DNA of 64,000 nucleotides. It comes from Fluviicola sp. GTDB lineage: Bacteria > Bacteroidota > Bacteroidia > Flavobacteriales_D > Crocinitomicaceae. The notes beneath the pieces are model-generated. The model did no database searches, had not been told where the DNA came from, and saw only the letters and a list, made by a program, of their open reading frames with translations. The first letter of the stretch is position 1; each line of letters opens with the position of its first letter. Both the position numbers and the translations under genes were made by a program. The stretch lies in NCBI GenBank assembly GCA_031260455.1, contig JAIRJW010000059.1, forward strand, positions 1 to 64,000. Reading direction: 5' to 3'. Below, in pieces: positions 16,116 through 24,571 of the stretch.

Positions 16116-17159
16116 ATGAATCCGGATGAAAAATACATGCAACGTGCACTGCAACTGGCAAAACTGGGAGGAATTCACGTTGCCCCAAACCCCTTGGTTG
16201 GCGCAGTGATTGTTTGCCGGAACCGGATTATCGGCGAGGGCTATCACCAACATTTCGGTGAAGCACACGCGGAAGTCAATGCCATCCATTCAGTGGAAGA
16301 TCCGTCTCTCCTGGAAGAAGCAACAATTTATATCACGCTGGAACCGTGTTCACATTTCGGAAAAACACCTCCTTGTGCAGATTTATTGATTCGTTCAAAA
16401 TTCAAACGGGTGGTCATCGCCCAGGCAGATCCGTTTCCAGAAGTAGCAGGCCGGGGCATTGAAAAACTCCGGAATGCAGGAATACAGGTCGATTGCGGAA
16501 TCCTGGAGCAGGAAGCAAAAGAACTGAACAAGCGTTTCATTACATTTCACACAAAAAAACGCCCGTTTGTGACCTTGAAATGGGCTCAGACTTCAAACGG
16601 TTTCATCGATCGGGATCGTTCGGAAGAAAACAAAACCGGAATCAACTGGATTTCACAACCGGAAACGCAAGTCATCACGCACCAGCTAAGGACTAGCGAA
16701 CAAGCCATTTTAGTAGGCTGGAAAACTGTTCTGAATGACAATCCAAGTCTCACGGCAAGAGCTTTTTCCGGGAAAAATCCCATTCGCATTGTGATTGACC
16801 CGGAATTGAAAGCCCCGGAAAACGCTACACTTTTCACTGATAACCATCAAACGATTGTATTCAATAAAAAAGAAACAAAAACGTTTGATTCAGTACACTA
16901 CCTGAAACTGAATGATTTTACCCCGGAAGCTATTTTATCCGAATTGTATCGGATTCATATTCATTCTGTTCTGGTAGAAGGTGGCGCATTTACATTAGCC
17001 CAATTCATCGAATCCGGCCTTTGGGATAAAGCATTGGTCATTACCGGGCAGGGTGAATTCAATTCAGGAGTAAAAGCTCCAGTTTTGGCAAAAATGGCAA
17101 CCCGGCAGGTGCAATTTGGGAAAGATTTGTTGTATTATTTTCATAATTACACATTCTAA
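16116..17159 (+). CDS. ribD: Riboflavin biosynthesis deaminase/reductase RibD
   Basis: A bifunctional enzyme of riboflavin synthesis that deaminates diaminohydroxyphosphoribosylaminopyrimidine and then reduces the ribose. The deaminase domain (about 1-145) has the zinc motif HAE at 51-53 and PCSHFGKTPPC with Cys78 and Cys87. The reductase domain (about 150-347) has FVTLKWAQTSNGFI, and VEGGAFTLAQFIESGLWD near its end. The length of 347 is usual. It is divergent from the MFS gene. No FMN riboswitch is seen in the short leader, which only shows two AATTCGTA repeats. Confidence 0.95.
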   Translation: MNPDEKYMQRALQLAKLGGIHVAPNPLVGAVIVCRNRIIGEGYHQHFGEAHAEVNAIHSVEDPSLLEEATIYITLEPCSHFGKTPPCADLLIRSKFKRVVIAQADPFPEVAGRGIEKLRNAGIQVDCGILEQEAKELNKRFITFHTKKRPFVTLKWAQTSNGFIDRDRSEENKTGINWISQPETQVITHQLRTSEQAILVGWKTVLNDNPSLTARAFSGKNPIRIVIDPELKAPENATLFTDNHQTIVFNKKETKTFDSVHYLKLNDFTPEAILSELYRIHIHSVLVEGGAFTLAQFIESGLWDKALVITGQGEFNSGVKAPVLAKMATRQVQFGKDLLYYFHNYTF

Positions 17160-17260
17160 AATCGTTGAAAGCCTTGCCAGAATGCCTGAATTTCCTATTT
17201 TTAGTTCATTAAAGACAATCTGTTTCATAATCAGATGAAACACTTTCAAAATGAACAACG

Positions 17261-18118
17261 ATGAAAATTTACCCGATTGAAACAGGCACATTTAAACTGG
17301 ACGGAGGAGCCATGTTCGGGGTAGTTCCCAAAAGCCTCTGGTCAAAAACAAATCCGGCAGATGAAAACAATTTGTGCACCTGGTCTATGCGCTGCCTGCT
17401 CATCGAAGACGGAAACCGGCTGATTTTAATTGATACCGGAATCGGGGATAAACAAAGTGAGAAGTTTTTTTCCCACTATTACCTCGCTGATACCAAAACT
17501 CTGGAGAAAAGCCTCAACAAACTCGGGTTCGGGCTGGATCAGATCACTGATGTCTTTCTTTCACACCTGCATTTCGATCACTGCGGCGGAGCGGTGAAAT
17601 GGAATACAGACAGAACAAAGCTGGAAACAGTATTTAAAAATGCGACCTACTGGAGCACAGAGAATCACTGGAAATGGGCCACCGAACCGAATGCACGCGA
17701 AAAAGCATCTTTCCTAAGTGAAAACATCCTTCCCCTGCAGGAAAGCGGACAATTGAGATTTGTGGAACGAAACGGGAATTTTACACAAAATGTATTTAAT
17801 AACTTCGATGTGCTTTTCGTAGACGGGCACACAGAAAGCATGATGATCCCACATATTCACTATCAGGATAAAACCCTGGTTTTTATGGCGGATTTGCTTC
17901 CGAGTACCGGGCACATTCCTTTGCCTTATGTCATGGGCTATGATACACGTCCGCTACTTACTTTAGGTGAAAAAGGAAATTTTCTCAACCAGGCTGCCAG
18001 CAAGGATTTGGTACTATTTTTGGAACACGATAGCGTAAACGAATGCTGTACGGTGGAACACACGGAAAAAGGTGTCCACCTGAAAGAGTCTGTGACTTTC
18101 GCTTCGATATTTGGATAA
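17261..18118 (+). CDS. MBL-fold metallo-hydrolase
   Basis: A cytoplasmic metallo-beta-lactamase-fold hydrolase of 285 residues with the dinuclear zinc motif HLHFDH (His102, His104, Asp106, His107), followed by GHTESMM and ADLLPSTGHIP metal ligands. The N-terminus MKIYPIETGTFKLDGGAMFG is typical of a Bacteroidota branch near N-acyl-homoserine lactonases, but lactonase activity is only a possibility. It stands between ribD and the HU-SPOR gene with a modest gap on either side. A TATTTTTA box about 60 bases before the start may be its -7 element. Confidence 0.85.
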   Translation: MKIYPIETGTFKLDGGAMFGVVPKSLWSKTNPADENNLCTWSMRCLLIEDGNRLILIDTGIGDKQSEKFFSHYYLADTKTLEKSLNKLGFGLDQITDVFLSHLHFDHCGGAVKWNTDRTKLETVFKNATYWSTENHWKWATEPNAREKASFLSENILPLQESGQLRFVERNGNFTQNVFNNFDVLFVDGHTESMMIPHIHYQDKTLVFMADLLPSTGHIPLPYVMGYDTRPLLTLGEKGNFLNQAASKDLVLFLEHDSVNECCTVEHTEKGVHLKESVTFASIFG

Positions 18119-18147
18119 AATCTTTAAATTAGACAAAACTTCGCATC

Positions 18148-19419
18148 ATGAATAATTACTTACTACAGCTATTAAAAGAGGTCAAAACACTGATTATTCC
18201 GGGATTGGGAGCGCTTACAGTGACTAACGAAAACACCGGGGAAATCATGTTTATGCCTTATCTGAAGTTTGATGATGGGACACTCGCAAAACACATCGCG
18301 AGTAAAGAAAACATGGAAATCAATGATGCTTCGAATATGATTTCGAAATTTGTGCGCGAAGTAACTGCCGAACTGGACAAAGGGAATTCCTATGATATGT
18401 ACCTGTTTGGAAAATTCCTGAAAATAGACGGCGAAATTGCTTTTGAGGCATGGAATAGCGGGAATTCAGACGAACCGGTAAAAGAAGAACCGAAAGCTGA
18501 ACCTGTGAAGCCGGTTGCCGGAGAGCAAAAATCAGAGCCTGTTAAAGCGTCGGAACAAGTTGCTCCGAAAGTAACAGAAACGCCTCTTCCGAAAACAGAG
18601 ATTCCGGTAGAAAAACCGGAGGAAAAAATTCCTGTAGCAGCAATTCCAAAACCGCAAACGATCATTGAAATACCTGCTAAAGAAGAACAAGTAATTCCAC
18701 TGATTGTGGAGAAAACAGAATTGAAAACACCGGTAGAAAAAGAAGTACCAAAGAAAGAAAATGTGGTCCAGGAACCGAAACAAAAGAAGAAAAAACCGGT
18801 TTTATCCTACATTCTTTGGGGATTTCTGGTTCTGATTCTCGGTTCGGGGATCTATATTGCTATCCGGTTCGACAGCCTGAAAAAGGACTTCCCTATTTTG
18901 GCAGAGCTGGCGGGAGAAAACGACAATACGGCAAAAGGAAGCAAAGATGTCAAAGTATTGGAAGATGAAGATGGGGTAAATATCGACTCAAATACCAAAT
19001 CAGAACCGGTTCCGGACGACCAGGTAAAGGTGATGGAAGATCAGCTTCCGGGCGAAAAAGCTACTGAGAAGTCCGGAAAAGAAACAACAACTCCCAAACC
19101 AGTAAAAGAAAATACTCCGAAACCGGCTACAAAACCAACGGTTGTCAAAACTCCGGTAAACAATTCGGGCTCTACCCCTTCTGCAAGTTTCGACAGTTCC
19201 AAATCATTTCATATAATTGCGGGTTCTTTCGGGTCAGCTGAAAATGCAAACAAACTGGCAGAAAAACTGCGTTCTCAAGGCTTCGGCAATACATCGGTTG
19301 CATTACACAACGGGATGCACCGGGTAAGTATCAAAGGATTCAGTACACTAAACGAAGCAACAGCTGAAGCGGCTAAAATCCGGGGAACTGTTCCTGGCGC
19401 ATGGGTTTTGAAGTTGTGA
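18148..19419 (+). CDS. CCDC81-type HU domain protein with SPOR domain
   Basis: A 423-residue single-pass membrane protein. The N-terminal part (about 1-105) resembles the tandem CCDC81-like prokaryotic HU domains. A long Pro/Glu/Lys-rich linker follows, then a membrane helix (218-239, PVLSYILWGFLVLILGSGIY), another acidic linker, and a C-terminal SPOR domain (about 353-423, from SFHIIAGSFGSAENANKLAEKL). SPOR domains bind denuded peptidoglycan at division sites. The layout puts the HU part in the cytoplasm and the SPOR part in the periplasm, so the protein could link nucleoid or cytoplasmic partners to the septum. The role is inferred. Confidence 0.88.
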   Translation: MNNYLLQLLKEVKTLIIPGLGALTVTNENTGEIMFMPYLKFDDGTLAKHIASKENMEINDASNMISKFVREVTAELDKGNSYDMYLFGKFLKIDGEIAFEAWNSGNSDEPVKEEPKAEPVKPVAGEQKSEPVKASEQVAPKVTETPLPKTEIPVEKPEEKIPVAAIPKPQTIIEIPAKEEQVIPLIVEKTELKTPVEKEVPKKENVVQEPKQKKKKPVLSYILWGFLVLILGSGIYIAIRFDSLKKDFPILAELAGENDNTAKGSKDVKVLEDEDGVNIDSNTKSEPVPDDQVKVMEDQLPGEKATEKSGKETTTPKPVKENTPKPATKPTVVKTPVNNSGSTPSASFDSSKSFHIIAGSFGSAENANKLAEKLRSQGFGNTSVALHNGMHRVSIKGFSTLNEATAEAAKIRGTVPGAWVLKL

Positions 19420-19492
19420 TGTAAATTTTCAGATAAACACAGTAGGGGTACGATTAATCGGGCCACTGCTTTAATTATACCATTATTAACAT

Positions 19493-19509
19493 CTGAGATA
19501 ATATCTCAG
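19493..19509. promoter_or_regulatory. 17-base perfect palindrome at the edge of the AT-rich block
   Basis: CTGAGATA-A-TATCTCAG, 80 bases before the GH16 start codon and 73 bases after the HU-SPOR stop codon. There is no T-run on either side, so an operator is more likely than a terminator. Confidence 0.4.
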
Positions 19510-19588
19510 CACCAAATAAGAACCGCTATTTTAAGACTGGCAATCTATTATGATCAACATTTCATTGTCTAATTAAACAAATATAAAG

Positions 19589-20662
19589 ATGAAAAATATA
19601 ACTTTAACCGTTATTTTTTTGACTCAATATTTAGTAATATTTGGTCAAACACCTATTAATGATCCCCATTGGCAGTTAATCTGGGAAGATCAATTTAATT
19701 CATTTGACAATACAAAATGGCGAAAAGTAAATAATTGTGATCACGGAGGTGAGCCCCAACTTTACTTATCTCAGAATGTAACCACTGCAAATGGAAATCT
19801 GGTCATAACTCTAAGGAGGGAAGAATATTCATGTCCTACCAATGCACTGATAAATGTGTGGGAATGTGGCTCTTGTAATCAGGGAATGAAACATTACACT
19901 TCAGGGATGGTGCTTTCTCAAGTATCAGAGCAGGTAAAGTATGGTTATATTGAAGCCATGATAAAGCTACCTTATGGAGCTGGATATTGGCCTGCATTTT
20001 GGACATGGGTAGGCACGCCAAATTACGAGGAAATAGACATCTTCGAAATGATTGCTGGAACTTCTGATGTGTGCAATCAAACCTTGTTTCACAATCAGAA
20101 TGTCATGACATCAAATATGCATAATTGCAATGGCTGCATACCTGGAAATTTTTTCTGTACCAGTAATTATATGACATCCTTAATAAGTGATTACACTCAA
20201 TGGCATAAATACGCTGTGGAATGGTCCCCAAGTAAAATTATCTGGTATGTAGATGATTACCCGTATAGAGTTGAAGAAAATGACAATAAATTTGACCCTA
20301 CAAACATTATTTTCAATTTTGCTTTAAATAACCACGACAATAACGCATTCCCTCTGGGTTTTGCTTATGGAGGTTTAAAACTGGGACAAAGTTCAGAAAT
20401 GCTGGTGAATTATGTCAAATATTATAAATTGGCGAACAGTGCAAATAGTTGCAATGAAATACCTTCCAGCTGTTCATATAACTTCGCAACTCATACTAAC
20501 ACGGTCAAAAAATCGATTACATTTGGGAATAACACTTGTCCGGTAACCGTGCCTTCAGATCACCCCTATTATTTTAGAGCTTCAGAAGGAATCCAGATAA
20601 ATGGAGATTTCACAGTACCATTGGGTTCTGAAATATACATGGACGTTAATCCTTGTTATTAA
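19589..20662 (+). CDS. Secreted GH16 glycoside hydrolase
   Basis: An endo-beta-glucanase of glycoside hydrolase family 16 (laminarinase/lichenase type), 357 residues. A signal peptide ends near IFGQ (residue 20). The retaining catalytic motif EIDIFE is present, with nucleophile Glu148, Asp150 and acid/base Glu153; upstream are aromatic substrate residues (YWPAFWTW). Cys-rich loops (CPTN, ECGSC, CNGCIPGNFFC) are unusual and may form disulfides. The C-terminal 70 residues are beta-rich but are not a recognisable T9SS sorting domain. The gene has visibly AT-richer codon use than its flanks and opens an accessory block. Confidence 0.88.
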   Translation: MKNITLTVIFLTQYLVIFGQTPINDPHWQLIWEDQFNSFDNTKWRKVNNCDHGGEPQLYLSQNVTTANGNLVITLRREEYSCPTNALINVWECGSCNQGMKHYTSGMVLSQVSEQVKYGYIEAMIKLPYGAGYWPAFWTWVGTPNYEEIDIFEMIAGTSDVCNQTLFHNQNVMTSNMHNCNGCIPGNFFCTSNYMTSLISDYTQWHKYAVEWSPSKIIWYVDDYPYRVEENDNKFDPTNIIFNFALNNHDNNAFPLGFAYGGLKLGQSSEMLVNYVKYYKLANSANSCNEIPSSCSYNFATHTNTVKKSITFGNNTCPVTVPSDHPYYFRASEGIQINGDFTVPLGSEIYMDVNPCY

Positions 20663-20763
20663 TTATCAAACTCATAATAAAAATCACTTTTACAAACACA
20701 AATCATTAATACGTTGAAATCAAAGATGATGGTATCCGGTTAATGATCAAAAAAATTAATATC

Positions 20764-21714
20764 ATGAAAACAAAATCATTCATACTTACTTCATTTTTTG
20801 CGGTATTTGCTTTAGCATCTTTTGCTCAGTTAAAAGTTGATCAATACGGTCGAATCGGAATGGGGACCAATTACCCAAATCCGAGCTACAAATGTCATGT
20901 ATCGGGAAATTTATTATGTACAAGCTACCCTGCCAATCCTTATTATGAATTAAGATTAAAAGTTGGGAACGGATACCCTGGTTGCGAAATTGGAGCTTCT
21001 AGCGACATCCTTGCATTTTGGACAAGTGAAGCTAGTTACAACTCTCTCAGAGCTTCGGATTTCACTCAAATGTCTGATAGTACCTTAAAAAGAGATATCG
21101 TTCCTATTAATCAACCTTTGGATCGTCTGATGAAAATCAGACCTGTCTTCTATGCCATTGAGAATAATAAAATAGATGGAACAACAGGTAAAAAAATACT
21201 ACAGGATAAACATAATTTTGGATTTTTGTCACAGCAAATCAGAGATTTGTTTCCTGAAGCTGATATTACGGTTACTGATCACGAAGGTTATGTTTTAATG
21301 GAATACAATCAGATAATTCCAATTACCGTAGCCTCTATCCAAGCTCAGCAAAAAATAATTGATTCTTTAAAGAGTGAAATCGCCAGCTTGAAATCACAAA
21401 TTAATTCAATCAATTCATTGGGACTTGGAAACGATAATTCAGTATCAACAGGAAATGTATTGAATCAAAATTCACCAAATCCATTTAATGAGAAAACAGA
21501 AATAAAGTTTTCAATTGATGAACGAAATTTTAAAAGTGCATCGATTGTCGTTTTTGATATGAATGGTTTGCTCTTAAAAAAATATGAGATTCAAAATAGT
21601 GGAAATGGATCAATAACAATCAATGGAAATGATTTGAAAGCAGGTATGTATATCTATACATTAATTGTAAACCAGCGTGAAATTGACTCCAAAAGAATGA
21701 TACTCTTAAATTAA
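20764..21714 (+). CDS. Secreted protein with peptidase S74 chaperone and T9SS type A domain
   Basis: A 316-residue secreted protein. The signal peptide ends at FAQ (about 22). The middle holds a tail-fibre intramolecular chaperone (peptidase S74) domain with the self-cleavage motif SDSTLK, Ser104 and Lys109, then IRPVFYAI and FGFLSQQI segments and a coiled coil (about 190-215). A T9SS type A sorting domain (about 235-316) follows, from NSPNPFN to SKRMILLN. ATG 20764 is preferred over ATG 20743, seven codons upstream, because the signal peptide starts there. The N-terminal passenger is short and Cys-containing. Self-cleavage would release it from the sorting domain. Confidence 0.85.
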   Translation: MKTKSFILTSFFAVFALASFAQLKVDQYGRIGMGTNYPNPSYKCHVSGNLLCTSYPANPYYELRLKVGNGYPGCEIGASSDILAFWTSEASYNSLRASDFTQMSDSTLKRDIVPINQPLDRLMKIRPVFYAIENNKIDGTTGKKILQDKHNFGFLSQQIRDLFPEADITVTDHEGYVLMEYNQIIPITVASIQAQQKIIDSLKSEIASLKSQINSINSLGLGNDNSVSTGNVLNQNSPNPFNEKTEIKFSIDERNFKSASIVVFDMNGLLLKKYEIQNSGNGSITINGNDLKAGMYIYTLIVNQREIDSKRMILLN

Positions 21715-21732
21715 GAATTTACGTTTGTTAAT

Positions 21733-21781
21733 GCGCTTGGCTTCATTTTTTGATATCATACTAAAAAATAAAGTCAAGCGC
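21733..21781. terminator. Long hairpin after the S74 gene
   Basis: Arms of 19 bases: the left arm at 21733-21751 pairs with 21763-21781 except for one mismatch and one G-U pair, around an 11-base loop. The inner half is A/T only, so a T-run is built into each arm. Position and shape fit a transcription terminator, possibly for both directions. Confidence 0.6.
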
Positions 21782-21952
21782 TAATTCTTAGGCCAACCTT
21801 CATTGATTAAAAGACTAAACGCTAAAATAAAAATCGAAATCCCACTATCAATTCTGAGTAATGAAGCTTCTCGCCTTTAGGAGAGTTTATGTATACTGTT
21901 ACTTAAAAATGAGTTTATTTGATAACTTTATCCGATGTACCTTGAGAATAAA

Positions 21953-23386
21953 ATGAAATATATTCACTTTTTGGGATTATTAATACTAATCTATCTGGTG
22001 ATTTTTTTGAAATTAGGTAGTTTTCCTATGCGCCATTGGGATGAGTCGATGTTTGCTGTCAATACCTATGAAATGATCCATAACGGCAAGTATTTTTCAC
22101 TCTATTTTGATGGTAAACCAGATTTATTCAATACAAAACCGCCATTAACTACCTGGATCCAAATTTTATCGGTTAAAGTCTTCGGATATAATGAACTTGC
22201 TTTAAGAATGCCTTCTGCTTTAGCAGCAGCAACTTCAGTAATCATTGTCTACCGGTTTATATCAAAACATTTCTCTATTCTTTGGGCATGGATTAGTGCA
22301 TTAATTCTGCTTACATCAACAGGATTTATTCATTTTCACACGGCGCGTACAGCTGATTCAGATTCTTTGCTTTGCCTCTTCGTATTGGTAAGCAACCTCT
22401 ATTTTTTAAAATATTTAATGACGGATGAAAAGAAATATATTTTTTTATTCTTTATATTTATGTCTTTAGCATTTGCTACTAAAATGTATGCTGCTTTGTT
22501 GTTTATTCCAGCCTACATGATTCTTTTAATAAGGTATAAAAGATTTCTAACATTCATCTTTAACAGGCATTTTTTAGCTGGAATCGGGTTATTTTTAGTT
22601 ACTGCTATTGGGCTTATCTTACTCCGGGAAATGGATTCTCCCGGATATTTTCGGGAAATTCTTCTGAAAGACGCCGGGCGGGTATTAACTGTAGTTGAAA
22701 ACCACAAAGAATCTACCACCTTCTATTTTGACAATTTTTTCAAAACACGGTTTTCTATCTGGTTTATACTCTTATTAATAGGTGCTAGTTTAGCATTTTT
22801 AATTGAAGATAAATTGAACAGATCCTTTTTGTTAAGTCTCACAGTACTTACCATTATATATCTGACAATTATCACTTTTTCAATAACGAAATTAGAATGG
22901 TATGATATGCCTTTGTATCCGATCATTTCAATAATAGCTGCATATCCTGTATACTACATCATCAATACCTCAATCAGTAATTCCGATCCAAAAAAATGGC
23001 TAAAATACATTACAATTCTTATTGTTGTATTTATCTATCCATATCACATGCTCTTTGATAAATCCCAAAGTAATCGGATGCCTACCGGAGAGAAGAAGCA
23101 GGAAGCAAATGAACAGTATATATTTAGTAAAATAAATCAAAATAGTAACCTGAATAATATCAAGGTTTATTATTCAGGATATAACGGTTCATTAATTTTC
23201 TACAAATACAAATTAGCTATGTTAAATCAAGCAATTGAACTGAGTAACACGGGAGAGTTTCATCTAAATGATCGCGTATTAGTTTCGAATGATAGTTTAA
23301 TTAATAAAATGAATCAGCATTATACTTTTTCAACAATCGATCAAATAGAAAATGCTCGACTTGTTCATATCACAAAAGTATTCTAA
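21953..23386 (+). CDS. ArnT/PMT-like membrane glycosyltransferase (GT39/GT83 type)
   Basis: A polytopic membrane glycosyltransferase of 477 residues. The first periplasmic loop has the acidic WDESMFA site and the later KPPLTTW element typical of ArnT and protein mannosyltransferase relatives, which transfer sugars from polyprenyl phosphate carriers to lipid A or proteins. About ten to twelve membrane helices are visible; a short soluble tail follows. ATG 21953 is preferred to the upstream ATG 21935 because the first helix begins there. The gene is strongly AT-rich like its two upstream neighbours. The acceptor is unknown. Confidence 0.82.
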   Translation: MKYIHFLGLLILIYLVIFLKLGSFPMRHWDESMFAVNTYEMIHNGKYFSLYFDGKPDLFNTKPPLTTWIQILSVKVFGYNELALRMPSALAAATSVIIVYRFISKHFSILWAWISALILLTSTGFIHFHTARTADSDSLLCLFVLVSNLYFLKYLMTDEKKYIFLFFIFMSLAFATKMYAALLFIPAYMILLIRYKRFLTFIFNRHFLAGIGLFLVTAIGLILLREMDSPGYFREILLKDAGRVLTVVENHKESTTFYFDNFFKTRFSIWFILLLIGASLAFLIEDKLNRSFLLSLTVLTIIYLTIITFSITKLEWYDMPLYPIISIIAAYPVYYIINTSISNSDPKKWLKYITILIVVFIYPYHMLFDKSQSNRMPTGEKKQEANEQYIFSKINQNSNLNNIKVYYSGYNGSLIFYKYKLAMLNQAIELSNTGEFHLNDRVLVSNDSLINKMNQHYTFSTIDQIENARLVHITKVF

Positions 23387-23445
23387 TCAAACTGCTAGGT
23401 TTTGAAAATGTAAAATCAACGCCAGAATAACCACTTAGGGTGTGA

Positions 23446-24459
23446 TTAATCTCTGATAAATATTTTCAATACCAGATCCACCAAACGGTTCGAATACCCT
23501 GCTTCGTTATCATACCATCCGACTACTTTGACCATATTCCCGATCACAGAAGTCAATTCACTGTCAAAAATACAGGAATTGGAATCTCCCAGGATATCTA
23601 CCGAAACAATTGGGTCTTCCGTATAACGCACAATTCCTTTCAAGTGCGTTTCAGAAGCTTGTTTGAAGGCAGTATTGATCTTCTCAACCGTTGGCGGATT
23701 TTGTTTCACGATCACCGTTAAATCCGTCAAAGAGCCATCCGGAACCGGAACGCGCATCCCACAGCCTCCCATCTTTCCTTCCAATTCCGGGAAAATACGG
23801 GTGATGGCTTTCGCTGCCCCAGTTGTTGTCGGAACAATGCTCTGAGCCGCTGCTCTTGCTCTGCGCAAATCCTTGTGCGGGCTATCGTGTAAACGCTGAT
23901 CCGTTGTATAACTGTGAATCGTTGTAATATATGCTTCTTCAATATCACAAAACTCCTTCAAAACAGCTACCAGTGGTGCTGCTGAATTTGTTGTACAGGA
24001 AGCATTGCTGATGATACGGTGTTCATCCGTAATCAAATGATCATTCACACCAATCACCACATTGAAAATGTCATCTCCCTCAGAAGGAGCACTCAGTATC
24101 ACTCTTTTTGCACCTGCTTTCAAATGCGCCTGAGCCTTTTCAGCTGTTAAAAACAACCCTGTCGACTCCACTACAATATCCACTCCTAATTCTCTCCACG
24201 GAATTTCTTCCGGGTTCTTATGCTGCAGGAATGTAATCTTCTTCGTTTTGTTGAAAATCAGTTGATTTCCTTCGATCTGAAATTCGTCATCCATCCGGCC
24301 GTGAACAGAATCGTATTTTAATAAATGTACCAACGTGGAAACTGGTGCCAAATCATTGATCGCTACCAATTCGATATTCGGATTCTTTAACGCCAGGCGA
24401 CTGAAATAACGCCCGATTCTTCCAAAACCATTTACTCCTACTCTGATTTGCTGTTCCAT
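23446..24459 (-). CDS. gapA: Glyceraldehyde-3-phosphate dehydrogenase
   Basis: A glycolytic enzyme that oxidises glyceraldehyde-3-phosphate to 1,3-bisphosphoglycerate with NAD(P). The 337 residues have the Rossmann start GVNGFGRIGR (8-17), the active-site SNASCTTN with Cys155, and HSYTTDQ with the catalytic His. Asp36 (AINDL) suggests NAD preference. A 16-base palindrome lies 42 bases before the start codon, so the gene may be under repressor control. It is preceded on the same strand by a terminator for the large secreted protein, hence a separate transcript. Confidence 0.96.
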   Translation of the reverse strand: MEQQIRVGVNGFGRIGRYFSRLALKNPNIELVAINDLAPVSTLVHLLKYDSVHGRMDDEFQIEGNQLIFNKTKKITFLQHKNPEEIPWRELGVDIVVESTGLFLTAEKAQAHLKAGAKRVILSAPSEGDDIFNVVIGVNDHLITDEHRIISNASCTTNSAAPLVAVLKEFCDIEEAYITTIHSYTTDQRLHDSPHKDLRRARAAAQSIVPTTTGAAKAITRIFPELEGKMGGCGMRVPVPDGSLTDLTVIVKQNPPTVEKINTAFKQASETHLKGIVRYTEDPIVSVDILGDSNSCIFDSELTSVIGNMVKVVGWYDNEAGYSNRLVDLVLKIFIRD

Positions 24460-24500
24460 GTTTTCTCTAATTTGTATTGTTCAATTTATCTTGTTTGCAT

Positions 24501-24516
24501 GACCGGTAAACCGGTC
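24501..24516. promoter_or_regulatory. 16-base perfect palindrome upstream of gapA
   Basis: GACCGGT-AA-ACCGGTC, two 7-base arms with a 2-base centre, in the short region between the upstream terminator and gapA. The form resembles operators of TetR-type repressors. No regulator gene is adjacent. Confidence 0.5.
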
Positions 24517-24527
24517 GGTACAAAAAT

Positions 24528-24557
24528 AAAAAAGGCCCTGTTTTCACAGAGCCTTTT
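24528..24557 (-). terminator. Terminator of the CUB/P-domain gene
   Basis: Read on the minus strand: AAAAGGCTCTGT-GAAA-ACAGGGCCTTTT, an 8-bp GC-rich stem with a GAAA tetraloop and flanking A/T runs, 14 bases after the stop codon at 24572. Confidence 0.9.
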
Positions 24558-24571
24558 AACATCATTTTTCA

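Noticed and set aside
19452..23451. Eight-base GATTAATC at both edges of the AT-rich block (19452-19459 and 23444-23451) as a possible target-site duplication
   Set aside because: The word is short, itself palindromic, and the right copy overlaps the gapA stop codon; chance is likely and no mobile-element gene is seen.
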